The notes: a model not told the origin generated them from the sequence alone. A stretch of DNA of 64,000 nt from Bradyrhizobium diversitatis (GCF_016031635.1 NZ_JACEGD010000008.1:186001-250000); one strand, 5' to 3'; shown: positions 9,153 through 21,565, counted from the stretch's first letter. A program made the numbers and translations.

Positions 9153-10232
9153 CTACCGCAGCTTCCCCCGTGCCGCGACCGGCAGCGTGCCGATGATCTC
9201 CTCGCCGCGCACCATCACCACTTCGTCCATCATGTTGACGACGACGCAGACATGGTTCGGCACGATGCGGACGACGTCGCCGACATTCGGCCGCGTGTTG
9301 CTGCGGGAGAGGTCGAGGAAGCCGTGCTCCTCGGCGAATTTCGCGATCTTGGCCTCGGGATGCTCCAGGATCAGGCCGTGGCCGTCGAGGCCGCCGGTGT
9401 CCGTGGTCAGCGTCTTCGAGCCGGCGTCGAGGATACCGCGCTCGGGCGCGGCGCGGCTCACCACGGTCGAATAGATGTGCAGCGCGCAATCGTCCCAGGT
9501 CGCCGAGCCTGCGGCGACCTGCATGCGATCGTTGTAGATATAGGTGCCGAAGCGATGCTCGGTGCCGCCCTTGAGCTTGCCGATATTGACGAGATTCGGC
9601 GTGCCGCCGGTCGAGACGATCTTGGCATCGAGCCCGTGCGCGCGCACACCAGCCAGCGCCTCGTCGTAGAATCTCTGCGCATCCGCCCAGCCGGTCTCGG
9701 TCGGATACAGCATGAAGCCGGCGAACTCGAGTCCCTTGGAGGCTGCGATCTCACGCGCCAGTGCAATCGCTTCGGCCGGCGTCTCGACGCCGGCGCGCTT
9801 GCGCCCCGTGTCGCATTCGACCACGACCGAGAGGGGCCGGCCCGACGCCGCAGCCGCCTTGGGCAGGCCGGCGACGACGGTCGAATTGTCGGCGGCCACC
9901 GTCATGTTGGCCTTCGCCTGCAGCGCGCCGAGGCGGGCCATCTTCTCTTCACCCAGCAGATTGTAGCTGATCAGGATGTCGTCGATGCCGGCATTGGCCA
10001 TGATCTCGGCCTCGCCGAGCTTCTGGCAGGTGATGCCCTTGGCGCCGGCCGCGACCTGCATCCTGGCGATGGTCGGGTTCTTGTGCGTCTTGATGTGCGG
10101 GCGGTTGGCGACGCCGGCGTCGTCGCAGGCCTTCTGGATGCGCGCGATGTTGCGCTCGACCCTGTCCATGTCGATCACGGCACAGGGCGTGCCGTATTCG
10201 CGGGCGATCTTGGCGGCGAGGGATGTGGTCAT
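9153..10232 (-). CDS. PLP-dependent D-threonine aldolase / D-serine dehydratase family enzyme
   Basis: This 359-residue alanine-racemase-fold (fold type III) enzyme would act on D-3-hydroxy amino acids. The PLP lysine is Lys48 in RPHIKTHK. The C-terminal metal site reads PNHVC. To my knowledge His-x-Cys is the zinc-ligand pattern of eukaryotic-type D-serine dehydratases, while D-threonine aldolases more often have His-x-Asp, so dehydratase activity is a real possibility. The start is 4 bases after the stop of the upstream ABC-F gene, giving a three-gene minus-strand operon with that gene and the yaiI-type gene. Confidence 0.83.
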   Translation of the reverse strand: MTTSLAAKIAREYGTPCAVIDMDRVERNIARIQKACDDAGVANRPHIKTHKNPTIARMQVAAGAKGITCQKLGEAEIMANAGIDDILISYNLLGEEKMARLGALQAKANMTVAADNSTVVAGLPKAAAASGRPLSVVVECDTGRKRAGVETPAEAIALAREIAASKGLEFAGFMLYPTETGWADAQRFYDEALAGVRAHGLDAKIVSTGGTPNLVNIGKLKGGTEHRFGTYIYNDRMQVAAGSATWDDCALHIYSTVVSRAAPERGILDAGSKTLTTDTGGLDGHGLILEHPEAKIAKFAEEHGFLDLSRSNTRPNVGDVVRIVPNHVCVVVNMMDEVVMVRGEEIIGTLPVAARGKLR

Positions 10233-10235
10233 GAT

Positions 10236-12050
10236 TCAGGCCTGTTCTATCTCTTCGCGGAGCATTTCGAGTTCGAGCCAGCGCTCTTCGGCGGCGGACA
10301 GTTCGTCATGCGCCTTGGCGATCGCGGCGGAGGTGTCGTCGAATGTCTTGCGATCCCTGGTGTAGAGATTGGGATCGTCGAGTACGCGCTGCAATTTCGC
10401 AATATCTGCCTGCAGCGTCTCCATCTTCTTCGGCAGCGTTTCCAGCGCGTGCTTCTCGTTGAAGCTCAGCTTCCGCTTCGGCGCCGAAGCTGGAGCAGCG
10501 GAGCGTTCCTCTTTCTTCTCCGACGGAGCTTGCGCCTTCGCCGTCTCACGCTTCAGGTCGGCGCCGCGCTGCGCCAGCATGTCGCTGTAGCCGCCGGCAT
10601 ATTCGATCCACTTGCCGTTGCCCTCGGGCGCGATCACGGAGGTGACGACGCGGTCGAGAAAATCGCGGTCGTGGCTGATCAGGATCACCGTGCCTTCGTA
10701 ATCGCCGAGCATCTCCTCGAGCACGTCGAGCGTCTCGAGATCGAGATCGTTGGTCGGCTCGTCCAGCACCAGCAGGTTCGACGGCTTTGCCAGTGCGCGC
10801 GCCAGCATCAAGCGGCCGCGCTCGCCGCCGGAGAGCACTTCAAGCGGCGTGCCGCGCTGCTCCTGCGCGAACAGGAAGTCCTTCATGTAGCCGACGACGT
10901 GCTTCGGCTTGCCGCCCACGATGACGTGGTCGCCGCGGCCACCGGTCAGCGCTTCCGCCAGCGTCGACTTGGGATCGAGGCTTTCGCGGTGCTGGTCGAG
11001 CGTCGCCATCTCCAGATTGGCACCTAACCGCACCGTGCCGGAATCAGGCTGCATGCCGCCGGTGAGCAGGTTGACCAGCGTGGTCTTGCCGGCGCCGTTC
11101 GGGCCGATGATGCCGAGACGGTCGCCGCGCTGGATGCGGGTGGAGAAATTTTCGACGATCTTGCGCTCGCCATAGGCCTTGGTGATGGATTTCGCCTCGA
11201 TCACCAGCTTGCCGGACTGCTCGGCTTCGCTGGCTGCGAGATTGGCACTGCCGGCGGTGCCGCGATAATTGCGGCGCTGATCGCGTAGGGCATGCAGATT
11301 GGCGAGCCGCTTGACGTTGCGCTTGCGCCGTCCGGAGACGCCGTGGCGAAGCCAGTGCTCCTCGTCGACGATCTTGCGGTCGAGCTTGTGCTGATCGCGC
11401 TCTTCTTCCGCCAGCACCTCGTCGCGCCAGGTCTCGAACGAGGCAAAGCCGCGATCGATCTGCTTGATCCTGCCGCGGTCGAGCCAGGCGGTCGAGCGCG
11501 ACAGATTGGTGAGGAAGCGGCGGTCGTGGCTGATGATCACCAGCGCGCTGCGGCGGCTGTCGAGCTCCTTTTCCAGCCACTCGATGGTGGAGAGATCGAG
11601 ATGGTTGGTCGGCTCGTCCAGCAGCAGGATGTCGGGCGAGGGCGCCAGCACAAAGGCCAGCGCCGCGCGGCGGGCTTCGCCGCCGGAGAGATTGTGCGGG
11701 TCCTCGTCGCCCGTCAGGCCGAGCTGCTCCAGCAGATAGCGCGCCTGGTGCTGGTCGTCGCCGGGCGCGAGCCCGGACTCGACATAGGCAAGCGTGGTCT
11801 TGTGGTCGCCGAAGTCTGGCTCCTGCGGCAGGTAGCGCACGGTGGCGCCGGGCTGCACGAAGCGCGTGCCGCCATCGGGCTCGACGAGGCCGGCGGCGAT
11901 CTTGAGCAGCGTCGACTTGCCGGAGCCGTTGCGGCCGATCAGGCAAACGCGTTCACCCGGCGCGACATTGAGCTCGACACCGCTCAGGAGCGGCGTGCCG
12001 CCAAAGGTCAGCCTGATGTCTTTCAATTGGATCAGCGGTGGCGCCATCAT
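10236..12050 (-). CDS. ABC-F family ATPase (Uup-like)
   Basis: This 604-residue protein has two ATP-binding cassettes and no membrane segments. Walker A motifs are GRNGSGKST near residue 40 and GPNGAGKTT near residue 317. Signature motifs LSGGEARRAAL and LSGGERGRLML and two LLLDEPTNHLDL / LVLDEPTNDLDL Walker B blocks are present. The C-terminal 80 residues are charged and predicted coiled coil (KKMETLQADIAKLQ), as in Uup. Members act on ribosomes or nucleic acids rather than in transport. The ATG overlaps the stop of the yaiI-type gene by one base. Confidence 0.92.
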   Translation of the reverse strand: MMAPPLIQLKDIRLTFGGTPLLSGVELNVAPGERVCLIGRNGSGKSTLLKIAAGLVEPDGGTRFVQPGATVRYLPQEPDFGDHKTTLAYVESGLAPGDDQHQARYLLEQLGLTGDEDPHNLSGGEARRAALAFVLAPSPDILLLDEPTNHLDLSTIEWLEKELDSRRSALVIISHDRRFLTNLSRSTAWLDRGRIKQIDRGFASFETWRDEVLAEEERDQHKLDRKIVDEEHWLRHGVSGRRKRNVKRLANLHALRDQRRNYRGTAGSANLAASEAEQSGKLVIEAKSITKAYGERKIVENFSTRIQRGDRLGIIGPNGAGKTTLVNLLTGGMQPDSGTVRLGANLEMATLDQHRESLDPKSTLAEALTGGRGDHVIVGGKPKHVVGYMKDFLFAQEQRGTPLEVLSGGERGRLMLARALAKPSNLLVLDEPTNDLDLETLDVLEEMLGDYEGTVILISHDRDFLDRVVTSVIAPEGNGKWIEYAGGYSDMLAQRGADLKRETAKAQAPSEKKEERSAAPASAPKRKLSFNEKHALETLPKKMETLQADIAKLQRVLDDPNLYTRDRKTFDDTSAAIAKAHDELSAAEERWLELEMLREEIEQA

Positions 12051-12541
12051 CAGCCCCGACTGGTGGCGGCCGCATCAGCGCGGCGGCGCTGGATCCGGCG
12101 CAGCGTCTGGTCGAGCGCTGAGAGGAAGGCGGAGCGGTCGCGCGGCGCAAACGATCGCGGGCCGCCGGTGACTTCGCCGGCCGAGCGCAGGTCGGTCATC
12201 AGATTGCGCACCGCCAGCGTCATTCCGATCGACTCTTCGGTGAACGGCTTGCCGTTCGGCGCGATCACGTCGGCGCCCGCCTTGACGCACCGGCTCGCCA
12301 GCGGAATGTCCGACGTCACGACGACGTCGCCGGGCCTGGCGCGCTCCGCGATCCAGTCGTCCGCGGCGTCCATGCCGCTACCCGCGGCGATGCGCTCGAT
12401 CAAGGGGTCCTGCGGGACGCGAATGAAATTGCCGGCAACGACGCTCACGGGCACGCCGTGCCGGAGCGCGACGCGGTAGATCTCGTCCTTCACCGGGCAG
12501 GCGTCGGCGTCGACATAGATGCGGGTGGGGGTGTCAGTCAT
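12050..12541 (-). CDS. UPF0178 / YaiI family protein (DUF188, PIN-like fold)
   Basis: This 163-residue protein starts with [14 protein letters not shown], the signature of the YaiI/YqxD family, and has [13 protein letters not shown] near residue 80. The acidic residues resemble the metal site of PIN-like nucleases, but the biochemical role of the family is not established. The frame stays open far upstream, but the ATG at 12541 matches the normal N terminus, so the extension is rejected. It is the first gene of the operon with the ABC-F ATPase. Confidence 0.88.
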   Translation of the reverse strand: MTDTPTRIYVDADACPVKDEIYRVALRHGVPVSVVAGNFIRVPQDPLIERIAAGSGMDAADDWIAERARPGDVVVTSDIPLASRCVKAGADVIAPNGKPFTEESIGMTLAVRNLMTDLRSAGEVTGGPRSFAPRDRSAFLSALDQTLRRIQRRRADAAATSRG

Positions 12542-12646
12542 TCGCCGCGTGGTACCCCATTCGGGCCCTAAAGGCGAGGGGATTGACCCCGGTTCCTCAG
12601 GCCGTACGATCGCTCCTGAACAACAAGAAAACAGGGAAGATGCCCC

Positions 12647-13447
12647 ATGCCGAACCGGCTCGAAACCTACCGCGTCGAGGCCTACAACACCGCCAAACAG
12701 TCCGAAAACAAGATGCACGACGACAACGTGGCGCGCCGCTTCGGTTTTTCCGGCGGACTGGTCCCCGGCGTCGACGTCTTCGCCTACATGATGCACGTGC
12801 CGATCGCGCGTTGGGGGCGCGATTTCCTCTCCCGTGGGCTGGTCGAGGCCCGCTTCATCAAGCCGGTCTATGACGGCGAGACCGCCGACGTCGACGCCAC
12901 CGAGCACAACGGCCTGCTGACCATCGAGGTGTTCAGCCGCACCGAGCTGTGTGCGACCGGGACGGCCTCGCTGCCGGCGGCGGTGCCGGCGGTGTCGTTG
13001 AGCGACTATGTGGAGGTGCCTGCCGTGGCCGAGCGCAAGCCGGTCAGTCCCGCGACGTTCGAGCTGGGCAAGTGGCTGGGCACGATGCCGCGACGCTGGG
13101 CCGGGCAGGACGCCAATGATTATCTCGCCGACATCAGGGAGACCGACCCGATCTTCACGCGCGAGGATATCGGCCATCCCGGACTGATCCAGCGCGTGAT
13201 GAACCGTGTCCTCGTCGACAACACCATTCTGGGGCCCTGGATTCACGTCGGCAGCCGCATGCAGCTGCTGTCCGCCGCACGCGCCGGCGACGAGATCGCT
13301 GCGCGCGCCAGGGTGATCGCGAACTACGAAAAGAAGGGCCACCGCTTCGTCGAATTCGACGCGCTCGTCGTCGCCAACGGCACGACGCCGCTCGCGCACT
13401 GCCAGCACACCGCGATCTACCAGCCGCGCGAGCAGGCGGCGGCGTAG
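12647..13447 (+). CDS. Hypothetical protein, probable double hot-dog (MaoC-like) fold
   Basis: This 266-residue protein is divergently transcribed from the yaiI-type operon. The segment [25 protein letters not shown] around residue 30 resembles the 'G..VPG' active-site region of thioesterase/dehydratase hot-dog proteins. A second similar half, with [27 protein letters not shown] near residue 180, suggests a double hot-dog. The His-Asp dyad of MaoC hydratases is not clearly conserved, so the activity is unknown. A GGGAAGATG-like ribosome-binding site precedes the ATG. The C terminus runs into a palindromic repeat. Confidence 0.7.
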   Translation: MPNRLETYRVEAYNTAKQSENKMHDDNVARRFGFSGGLVPGVDVFAYMMHVPIARWGRDFLSRGLVEARFIKPVYDGETADVDATEHNGLLTIEVFSRTELCATGTASLPAAVPAVSLSDYVEVPAVAERKPVSPATFELGKWLGTMPRRWAGQDANDYLADIRETDPIFTREDIGHPGLIQRVMNRVLVDNTILGPWIHVGSRMQLLSAARAGDEIAARARVIANYEKKGHRFVEFDALVVANGTTPLAHCQHTAIYQPREQAAA

Positions 13448-13451
13448 GCTC

Positions 13452-13610
13452 TTCACCTCGCCCCGCTTGCGGGGAGAGGTCGGCGCGAAGCGCCGGGTGA
13501 GGGGGAGTCTCCGCAAGGACGGTGAGAGTTGGATTCGCGGAGAGTCCCCCTCATCCGAAACCTCGCTGCGCTCCGGCTTCGACCTCTCCCCGCAAGCGGG
13601 GAGAGGTGAA
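13452..13610. repeat. Palindromic intergenic repeat, family D, long form (ttcacctc...gaggtgaa)
   Basis: The ends TTCACCTCGCCCCGCTTGCG and CCGCAAGCGGGGAGAGGTGAA are inverted copies. The inner 'gggtgagggggagtctccgc' pairs with 'gcggagagtccccctcatcc'. It lies between two convergent genes, the hot-dog protein and the broken CoxL-type gene, where a bidirectional terminator function would make sense. That function is inferred. Confidence 0.85.
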
Positions 13611-13620
13611 CACACAACTA

Positions 13621-15713
13621 CGCCGCCTTGGCCTGCGCCTCCTGGATCGCGCGCCACACGCGCTCCGGGGTCAGCGGCATGTCGATGTGCTTGATGCCGT
13701 ACTCGGAGAGAGCATCGATCACCTCACCGCGCTGTAGCGCACAATCTGCACCACACCGGTGTCGGGATCGATCTCGACCTCGGCGACGTGGCAGCCGTTC
13801 GGGAACGCCGAGGCCACCGGCTCGCTGGTGTGGTCGACGTCGAGGCTGTCAGGCACACCCTCGGGCACATTGCCGTCATGCAGCTTCTTGGCGAGCTCCA
13901 TGATGTCGATGCTGCGATCGGTGCCGGCGATCGTGAAGCTGCCGTCGGCGAACTCGATGTCGGCCTCGGACGCTTCCAGCATATGTGCGGCGGCGCGCTT
14001 GCCCTTCTCGATGACGAGCTTTGCGGCCCCCACGATGGCCTGGCCGCTCGCGGTGATCGAGCGCGAGCCGCCGGTGCCGTTGCCGGTGTGGACGATGTCG
14101 CTGTCGCCCTGCACGAGCTTCACGCTCTCGAAGGGGACGCCGAGCTGCTCGCACAGCACCTGCGCGAACGGCGTGGCATGGCCCTGGCCGTAATCGAGCG
14201 TGCCGGTGATGAGCTGCACAGTGCCATCAGGGTCGAACACGATCTTGCCGAGCTCGGGGCTCGGCGGCGCAGTGACCTCGAGATAGGAGCCGACGGCGAT
14301 GCCGCGCAGCTTGCCGGCCTTCTTGCTCTCCTTCTTGCGCTTGGCGAAATTCTCGTGGTCGGAGATTTCGAGCGCCTTGTTGAACACGGCCTGGAAGTCG
14401 CCGCTGTCATAGGTGACGCCGGAGGAGGCCGGGAACGGAATCTGGTTCGGCTTGATGAAGTTGCGCCTGCGCAAGGTCAGCCGGTTGATGCCCATCTCGT
14501 CGGCGGCGCGGTCGATCAGCCGCTCCATGTAGTAGTTCGCCTCGGGCCGGCCGGCGCCGCGATAGGCGCCCATCAACGTGGTGTTGGTCAGCACCGTCTT
14601 GATGTCGACCGCCATCAGCGGCGTGCGATAGACGCTGGAGAAATTCTTGCCGGTGTTGAGCGAGAGCGGCCCCGGTGCGACGCCGGTGATGTAGGCGCCG
14701 AGATTGCCGTAGCCGGAAAGCTTTGCCGCGAGGAAATGCCCTTCGGCATCGAGCGCCAGCTCGGCATGGATCTTCTGCGCGCGGCCATGGCTGTCGGAGA
14801 GGAAGCTGGTGGAGCGCTCGTCGAGCCACTTCACCGGACGTTCCAGCGCCTTGGCCGCATACAGGATGCACATGTATTCGGGATAGTTGATGTTCTTCAT
14901 GCCGAAGGAACCGCCGACATTGGCGGTCAGGATGCGCACCTTGTCATTCGGCACGTTGAGGTTCTTGGCGAGATTGGCGCGGTTGCCGGCGACACCCTGC
15001 GTCGGCACCTGAAGCGTGTAGCGCTCGGTCTTCTTGTCGTAGGAGGCAAGGCCGACACGCGGCTCCATCGAGACCACGGCGACGCGGGTGTTCTCGATGT
15101 CGATTTTGGTGACATGGGCGGCGCTGGCAAAGGCCGCGTTGACCTTGTCCATGTCGCCATAATGGTAGTCGAGCGCGACGTTATCAGGGATGTGGTCGTA
15201 AAGCTGCGGCGCGCCGGGCTTGGCGGCCTCCTCGGGATCGGTCACCGCCGGCAGTGGCTCGATGTCGAGCTCGACCGCCTCGGCGGCGTCGCGCGCCTGC
15301 GCCAGCGTCTCCGCCACCACGAAGGCGACGGGATCGCCGACGAAGCGGACCTTGTCGGTCGCGAGCGGCTGGCGGTTGGTCTGGAGCAGGGGCGAGCCGT
15401 CACGGCTCTTCAGCGGCAGGCCGCAGGTGAAGGGGCCGTAACCGGCAGCATCGAGGTCCTTGCCGGTCCACACCCCCAGCACGCCCGGCATCGCCTTGGC
15501 GGCATCAAGGCCGATGCCGCGGATGATGCCATGGGCATGGGTCGAGCGGACGATCACGGCATAGGCCTGGCCGGGCAGGTTGAAATCGTCGGTGTAGCGG
15601 CCCTTGCCGCGCACCAGGGTGTCGTCCTCCTTGCGGCGGACCGGTTGCCCGACGCCATATTTTTGCAGTGCAATAGCGTTCTCGAGCGTGGACGATTTGG
15701 TGTGTTCTTGCAT
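13621..15713 (-). pseudogene. CoxL-type molybdopterin-binding dehydrogenase subunit, disrupted by an in-gene deletion
   Basis: The start at 15713 gives MQEHTKSSTLENAI and then about 660 residues of a xanthine/carbon-monoxide dehydrogenase family large subunit (PVRRKEDDTLVRGKGRYTDD, AYRGAGRPEANY, TGTLDYGQGHATPFAQ). The frame ends at 13719 with [12 protein letters not shown]. The expected continuation is missing, but the normal C terminus ([16 protein letters not shown] through QAKAA) is found in another frame down to 13621. About 70 residues are therefore lost near 13725, including the GEAG motif with the catalytic glutamate. No CoxM/CoxS partner genes adjoin it. Either a decayed gene or an assembly deletion would explain this. 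Confidence 0.82.
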
Positions 15714-15922
15714 GGAATTGACCTGAAAAGCCGGCATTTGCGCATTTTCGCGGCAGCGGGAGACCGGACTCTCCTCAGATAACCCACCACCCCGTTCACG
15801 ACAACGCACGAATGGGCATGGTCCCATGTGATGCGTTGTTGCGCAGGCCTGCCGCGCTGCTAATGTTTCAGGCGAAAAATCAATTCCAGACCGGCCCGAC
15901 CGGCCGCGGAAAGACAATTTGT

Positions 15923-17008
15923 ATGAATGACCACACGCGGCTCCGCGACGGCCATGTAAGCCAACATGGGCCGCACGGCGAGCTGGAGGGGTCGATGGCG
16001 GCGGTGGCGTTGGCCGCCGATTCGGCCATTGGCGTGCAAGGGCCGGGAACCGGCGTCTATGCGGCGCTGGACCTCGGCACCAACAATTGCAGGCTGCTGA
16101 TCGCCTGTCCGACCCAGGACGGCTTTCGCGTGGTCGATTCCTTCTCACGCATCATCCGGCTCGGCGAGGGCGTCTCCGCGACCGGGTGCATCAGCGAGGC
16201 CGCGATCGAGCGCGCCATCGCGGCGCTCAGCATTTGCCGCGACAAGATCAATCTGCGGAAGGCGCGGCGGCTGCGGCTGATCGCGACCGAAGCCTGCCGT
16301 GCGGCCTCGAACGCGGAAGGGTTCCGCAGCCGCGTCGCGGCCGAGACCGGCATCGAGCTCGAGGTGATCGACCGCGAGACCGAGGCCTCTCTCGCCGTGC
16401 TCGGCTGTTCGCCGCTGGTCGACCCCAGAGGACGCGGCGCGATCCTGTTCGACATCGGCGGCGGCTCGACCGAGCTGGTGCGGATCGAGCGCGACCCGGA
16501 AAACCCGGAGCCGCGCATCAAGGCCTGGATGTCGATCCCGTACGGTGTGGTCACGCTCGCCGAGCAGTTCGGCGGCCGCGACGTGACGCCCGGGATCTAT
16601 GCCGCGATGGAGCGGGAGGTCGCAAACCATGTCGCCCCGTTCGCGGAGGAGTACGGCCGCGATCTCGCCGACATGCACCTGCTCGGCACGTCCGGCACGG
16701 TGACGACGCTCGCCGGCATCCATCTCAACCTCGCGCGCTACGACCGCCGCCGTATCGACAGCATCTGGATGAACGATGCCGATATCACCGCGACCATCAG
16801 CAGGCTGCTCGGCATGAGCTACGAGGAGCGCGCGAACAACAGCTGCATCAGCGTCGAGCGCGCCGACCTCGTGCTGGCGGGCTGCGCCATTCTCGACGCT
16901 ATCCGCCGCGCCTTTCCGCTGCCGCGCCTGCGTGTCGCCGACCGCGGCTTGCGCGAGGGCATGCTGGTCGAGATGATGCGCGAAGACGGCGCGCTCAGGA
17001 GCTGGTGA
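15923..17008 (+). CDS. Ppx/GppA family exopolyphosphatase/phosphatase
   Basis: This 361-residue protein of the sugar-kinase/actin ATPase superfamily would hydrolyse polyphosphate or pppGpp. The phosphate-binding motifs [13 protein letters not shown] (about residue 50) and [13 protein letters not shown] (about 175) are clear, and [15 protein letters not shown] follows near 260. The ATG at 15923 is preceded by a GGAAAG ribosome-binding site; the frame is open 37 codons further upstream, but that part looks non-coding. rlmE starts 2 bases after the stop, a pairing that is common in alphaproteobacteria. Confidence 0.9.
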   Translation: MNDHTRLRDGHVSQHGPHGELEGSMAAVALAADSAIGVQGPGTGVYAALDLGTNNCRLLIACPTQDGFRVVDSFSRIIRLGEGVSATGCISEAAIERAIAALSICRDKINLRKARRLRLIATEACRAASNAEGFRSRVAAETGIELEVIDRETEASLAVLGCSPLVDPRGRGAILFDIGGGSTELVRIERDPENPEPRIKAWMSIPYGVVTLAEQFGGRDVTPGIYAAMEREVANHVAPFAEEYGRDLADMHLLGTSGTVTTLAGIHLNLARYDRRRIDSIWMNDADITATISRLLGMSYEERANNSCISVERADLVLAGCAILDAIRRAFPLPRLRVADRGLREGMLVEMMREDGALRSW

Positions 17009-17010
17009 GT

Positions 17011-17697
17011 ATGGCCAAGGACACCACCGGCCGCTTGCACGTTCAGGTCAAGACCGGCGGCAAGCGCAAATTGTCGTCGAAGCTGTGGCTGGAGCGGCAG
17101 CTCAACGATCCCTATGTCGCCAAGGCCAAGGCCGCCGGCTATCGCTCGCGCGCGGCGTTCAAGCTCCTCGAGATCGATGACAAGTATCGGCTGTTGAAAC
17201 CCGGCATGGCGGTGGTCGATCTCGGCGCGGCCCCCGGCGGCTGGAGCCAGATCGCCGCCAAGCGCGTCGGATCGACGGAAGGCAAGGGCAAGGTCGTCGC
17301 GATCGATCTGTTGGAGATGCCCGAGATTCCCGGCGTCGATTTCGCGCAGCTCGACTTCATGGATCATGACGTCCCCGAAAAGCTCACCGCGATGCTGGGC
17401 GGCAAGGCCGACGTCGTGATGTCCGACATGGCCGCCAACACGACCGGCCACCGCAAGACCGACCAGCTCCGCATCGTCGGCCTGGTCGAGACGGCCGCTG
17501 CGTTTGCCTGCGACGTGCTCAAGCCCGGCGGCACGTTCCTCGCGAAGACGTTCCAGAGCGGCGCCGACGCCGAGCTGCTCACCCAGCTCAAGCGCGACTT
17601 TGCCACGGTGCGCCATGTGAAGCCCGCCGCGAGCCGGCAGGATTCCTCGGAGCGCTACGTGCTCGCGACGGGATTTCGCGGGGGGACACAGCAGTAG
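17011..17697 (+). CDS. rlmE: 23S rRNA (uridine-2'-O-)-methyltransferase RlmE (FtsJ)
   Basis: This 228-residue methyltransferase modifies the ribose of the A-loop uridine of 23S rRNA (U2552 in E. coli). The SAM-binding motif [15 protein letters not shown] is near residue 68. The catalytic tetrad is visible: Lys near the [10 protein letters not shown] segment, Asp in [11 protein letters not shown], Lys in FLAKTFQ, and Glu in SSERYVLA. Start at 17011 was chosen because it directly follows the ppx stop with a GGTGAG element. It is followed by a family A repeat. Confidence 0.94.
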   Translation: MAKDTTGRLHVQVKTGGKRKLSSKLWLERQLNDPYVAKAKAAGYRSRAAFKLLEIDDKYRLLKPGMAVVDLGAAPGGWSQIAAKRVGSTEGKGKVVAIDLLEMPEIPGVDFAQLDFMDHDVPEKLTAMLGGKADVVMSDMAANTTGHRKTDQLRIVGLVETAAAFACDVLKPGGTFLAKTFQSGADAELLTQLKRDFATVRHVKPAASRQDSSERYVLATGFRGGTQQ

Positions 17698-17707
17698 CCA
17701 CATCATC

Positions 17708-17793
17708 CGTCATTGCGAGGAGCGTAGCGACGAAGCAATCCAGGCTGTTGCCGCGGAGGCATTCTGGATTGCTTCGCTGCGCTCGCAATGACG
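17708..17793. repeat. Palindromic intergenic repeat, family A, short form
   Basis: Begins CGTCATTGCGAGGAGCGTAG, the same 20 bases as the element at 823-943, and ends GCTCGCAATGACG. It is shorter because the central segment is reduced. It separates convergent rlmE and the MFS transporter gene. Confidence 0.87.
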
Positions 17794-17802
17794 AGCGAGA
17801 AA

Positions 17803-19293
17803 CTACCCCAGCCGTTGGTCCCGCACGTCCTGCGTATCCTCGCTCGCCGCCTTGACGGCAGCCTTCTCCGCGCCCTTGCCGGCGCCCTTGCGGCTCGCGA
17901 TCTCCGCCGCCTTGCGGCCGGAGATCTCGTGGCCGGCATCCGCGGGCATCTGCCAGAAGAACCAGCTCGACGCCGCAGAGGTCAGCGCTACAACGACGAA
18001 GGCCGGCGCGAACACGGTGGCATTGAGCTCGCTGACATGGTGCAGCCACATCGTGGTTTCCACGCTCGCCGCGCCGACGGCGACGCCGGCCGAGACCGCG
18101 AGCTGCTGGTTGACGCTGACGAGGGTGGTAGCACGGCTCATCTGCGCGGTCTCGACCTCGGCATAGGCGACCGTGTTGATCGCGGTGAACTCGAGCGAGC
18201 GGAAGAAGCCGCCGACCACCAGGATGACCATGATGATCAGCAGCGGCGTCGCCACCGTGAACAGCGCGCAGACGCCGAGGAAGAACGCGCTGACGATCGC
18301 GTTCACCGTCATCAGATTGCGGAAGCCGAAGGTGCGGATGATGCGGGCGGCCAGTGTCTTCATGCCCATCGCGCCGAGCGAGGAGGCGAAGGTGACGAGG
18401 CCGGAATGGAACGGCGTCAGCCCGAAGCCGATTTGCATCAAGAGCGGCAGCAGGAACGGCAGCGCGCCGATGCCGAGGCGGAACAGGAAGCCGCCGAACA
18501 CGGCCGCGCGCAGCGTCGGCAGCTTCAGAAGTGAGAAATCCAGCACCGGCGATCCCGTGCGCCGGGCATGCATGACGTAGAGCGTCATCGAGATCGCGCC
18601 GCCCGCGACCAGCGCGGCAACGGTGCTCCACGGCAGCAGATTGAGGCCGGCAACCGACAGGCCGAAGGCGATGCCTGCGAGCCCCAGCCCAGCGAGCACC
18701 ATGCCGTAGAGATCGAACGGCTCGCGTTCCTCGCTCTTGATCGGGTCGATGAAGCGCAGCGCCATGAAGATGCCGAGCAGCCCGATCGGGATGTTGATCA
18801 GGAAGATCCAGTGCCAGGACGCGTAGGTGGTGATGAAGCCACCGAGCGGCGGGCCGATCACGGGGCCTATGAGGGCAGGGACCGTCACCCAGGCCATGGC
18901 ATTGACCAGCGCACTCTTGTCGACCGAGCGCAGCAGCACGAGGCGCCCGACCGGCGTCATCATCGCGCCGCCCATGCCTTGCAGGATGCGTGCGAAGACG
19001 AAGTCGGTGACCGAGGTCGAGAGCGCGCAGCCCACCGAGCCGACCATGAACACCCCGACCGCGATCGCGAACACCATGCGTGCGCCGAACCGGTCGGCGG
19101 TCCAGCCGCTCGCTGGAATGAACACCGCCAGCGACAGCAGATAGGAGGTGATCGCGAGCTTCAGCGTCAGCGGGCTGGTGCCGATGTCGGCCGCGATCGC
19201 CGGCAGCGAGGTGGCGATCACCGTCGAGTCCATGTTCTCCATGAAGAGAGCAGTGGCCACGATCAGCGGGATGACGCGTTGCTTGTCGACCAT
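17803..19293 (-). CDS. MFS drug efflux transporter, DHA2 family
   Basis: This inner-membrane proton-driven exporter of 496 residues has about 14 hydrophobic segments. Motif A-like GWTADRFGARMVF follows TM2. The GLGLAGIAFGLSVAG and VPALIGPVIGPPLGGFI stretches are typical of the DHA2 (14-TM) family. The C-terminal 40 residues are a charged Lys/Ala-rich cytoplasmic tail. I chose the ATG at 19293 (MVDKQRVIPLIVATALFMENMD) because it directly precedes TM1; 30 upstream codons are open but not membrane-protein-like. The substrate is unknown. Confidence 0.88.
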   Translation of the reverse strand: MVDKQRVIPLIVATALFMENMDSTVIATSLPAIAADIGTSPLTLKLAITSYLLSLAVFIPASGWTADRFGARMVFAIAVGVFMVGSVGCALSTSVTDFVFARILQGMGGAMMTPVGRLVLLRSVDKSALVNAMAWVTVPALIGPVIGPPLGGFITTYASWHWIFLINIPIGLLGIFMALRFIDPIKSEEREPFDLYGMVLAGLGLAGIAFGLSVAGLNLLPWSTVAALVAGGAISMTLYVMHARRTGSPVLDFSLLKLPTLRAAVFGGFLFRLGIGALPFLLPLLMQIGFGLTPFHSGLVTFASSLGAMGMKTLAARIIRTFGFRNLMTVNAIVSAFFLGVCALFTVATPLLIIMVILVVGGFFRSLEFTAINTVAYAEVETAQMSRATTLVSVNQQLAVSAGVAVGAASVETTMWLHHVSELNATVFAPAFVVVALTSAASSWFFWQMPADAGHEISGRKAAEIASRKGAGKGAEKAAVKAASEDTQDVRDQRLG

Positions 19294-19398
19294 GACGGAT
19301 TGGTAATGAAATCGGAAGGAAGGGCGGAGCTGCGGCTTATCATTGCCACCAGGCGGAGACCATTGTGGATCGGCGCATGGCACCTAAGTCCCGCGTAA

Positions 19399-21297
<1,899 letters not shown>

Positions 21298-21324
21298 TTC
21301 TACTCTCACCTTTGACGCCGCGCT

Positions 21325-21461
21325 CGTGCCCCGGACGCAGCGCAGCGCTTCTTCAGCGGTGCGCTGCAGAGCCGGGGCCCATCGCGAGGCTTGGTCGCGT
21401 TTCGCGATCTGGGTCCCGGCTCTGCGCAGCAGCGCAAGAGCGCTGCAGCGCGTCCGGGACA
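21325..21461. repeat. Palindromic intergenic repeat, family F (gtgccccggacgc)
   Basis: The left arm GTGCCCCGGACGCAGCGCAG pairs with the right arm GCGCTGCAGCGCGTCCGGGAC. Inner arms 'agagccggggcccat' and 'ctgggtcccggctct' form a second inverted pair. Located between guaB and the CurA-type gene; only one copy seen in this window. Confidence 0.8.
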
Positions 21462-21565
21462 GGAGGGATGCGCGTGACGAAACGCCATCAAACTCCATCG
21501 CTTTTATATTGACGCGCTTCTCTCCCTCCGCTTCGCTCGCGCCGACAAGCAATCCGGAGGAAGCC

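Noticed and set aside
9075..11027. Long plus-strand open frame of 650 codons
   Set aside because: Antisense shadow of the D-threonine aldolase-type and ABC-F genes, both of which carry full sets of conserved motifs.
12542..13657. Upstream extension of the yaiI-type frame
   Set aside because: The extension is antisense to the hot-dog protein gene and a repeat; YaiI proteins begin at the ATG at 12541.
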